Assembly: GCA_035934405.1 (NCBI GenBank)
Contig: DASYXW010000090.1
Coordinates: forward strand, 1-21,244
Length of the DNA: 21,244 bases
Direction: 5' to 3'
Origin: DASYXW01 sp035934405
Lineage (GTDB): Bacteria; Acidobacteriota; Terriglobia; UBA7540
Positions within the stretch are counted from its first letter, which is position 1. Each line of letters starts with the position of its first letter. The translations under genes and the position numbers were made by a program. The notes beneath the pieces are model-generated. The model did no database searches and had not been told where the DNA came from. It was given only the letters and a program-made list of their open reading frames with translations. Shown here one piece after another: positions 21,155-21,244 of the stretch.

Positions 21155-21244
21155 TCAGGGGTCAGGGGTCAGGGGTCAGGGGTCAGGGGTCAGGGGTCAG
21201 GGGTCAGGGGTCAGGGGTCAGGGGTCAGGGGTCAGGGGTCAGGG
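21155..21244. repeat. Perfect TCAGGGG tandem array, truncated by window end
   Basis: About 12.9 uninterrupted TCAGGGG units start three bases after the anti-sigma stop codon and continue past the end of the window. The G-runs on the plus strand could form G-quadruplexes. No divergence between units is seen. Confidence 0.97.

Overview
This is a GC-rich chromosomal segment from a Gram-negative bacterium. A heptose-1-phosphate adenylyltransferase, a SurA-type periplasmic chaperone and an outer-membrane porin all imply an LPS-bearing outer membrane. The gene complement, together with dense short repeats (hairpin repeats, in-frame STGILPV-type repeats, degenerate 7-mer arrays), best fits an Acidobacteriota-like genome. 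That assignment is an inference from style, not proven by a marker gene. No rRNA, tRNA, CRISPR array or intact transposase was seen.

Layout. 1-395: non-coding repeat DNA. 396-866 (-): BlaI/MecI-type repressor. 867-1223: repeats, including a nested inverted-repeat element. 1224-7148 (-): YhaM-like exoribonuclease, SurA-like PPIase and Mfd, probably one transcription block. 7280-7774 (-): heptose adenylyltransferase. 7921-12907 (+): porin, type 1 cupredoxin, ABC ATPase, and an ABC-2 permease fused to a CIA30-like domain. 13026-19689 (-): acetyl-CoA synthetase (acs) and the three glycolate oxidase subunits, transcribed glcD, glcE, glcF, acs. 19837-21152 (+): ECF sigma factor and its zinc-finger membrane anti-sigma factor. 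21155-21244: a perfect TCAGGGG tandem array running off the window.

How the genes work together. glcDEF oxidises glycolate to glyoxylate and acs activates acetate, so the block looks like a C2-compound utilisation unit; an AT-rich island with its own good promoter sits between glcE and glcF. The plus-strand cluster is an envelope set (outer-membrane channel, periplasmic copper protein, ABC exporter with a periplasmic sugar-binding-like domain), and its joint function is unknown. The sigma/anti-sigma pair is a classic trans-envelope stress module.

The most unusual property is the repeat DNA. Almost every gap contains degenerate tandem arrays with a strict 7-nt step but unrelated consensus sequences. 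These arrays touch start and stop codons and enter coding regions. About 48 residues of Mfd, the whole hydrophobic core of the cupredoxin signal peptide and the last ten residues of the heptose adenylyltransferase are written in 7-mer DNA. Two further hairpin-repeat families sit in frame inside mfd and yhaM.
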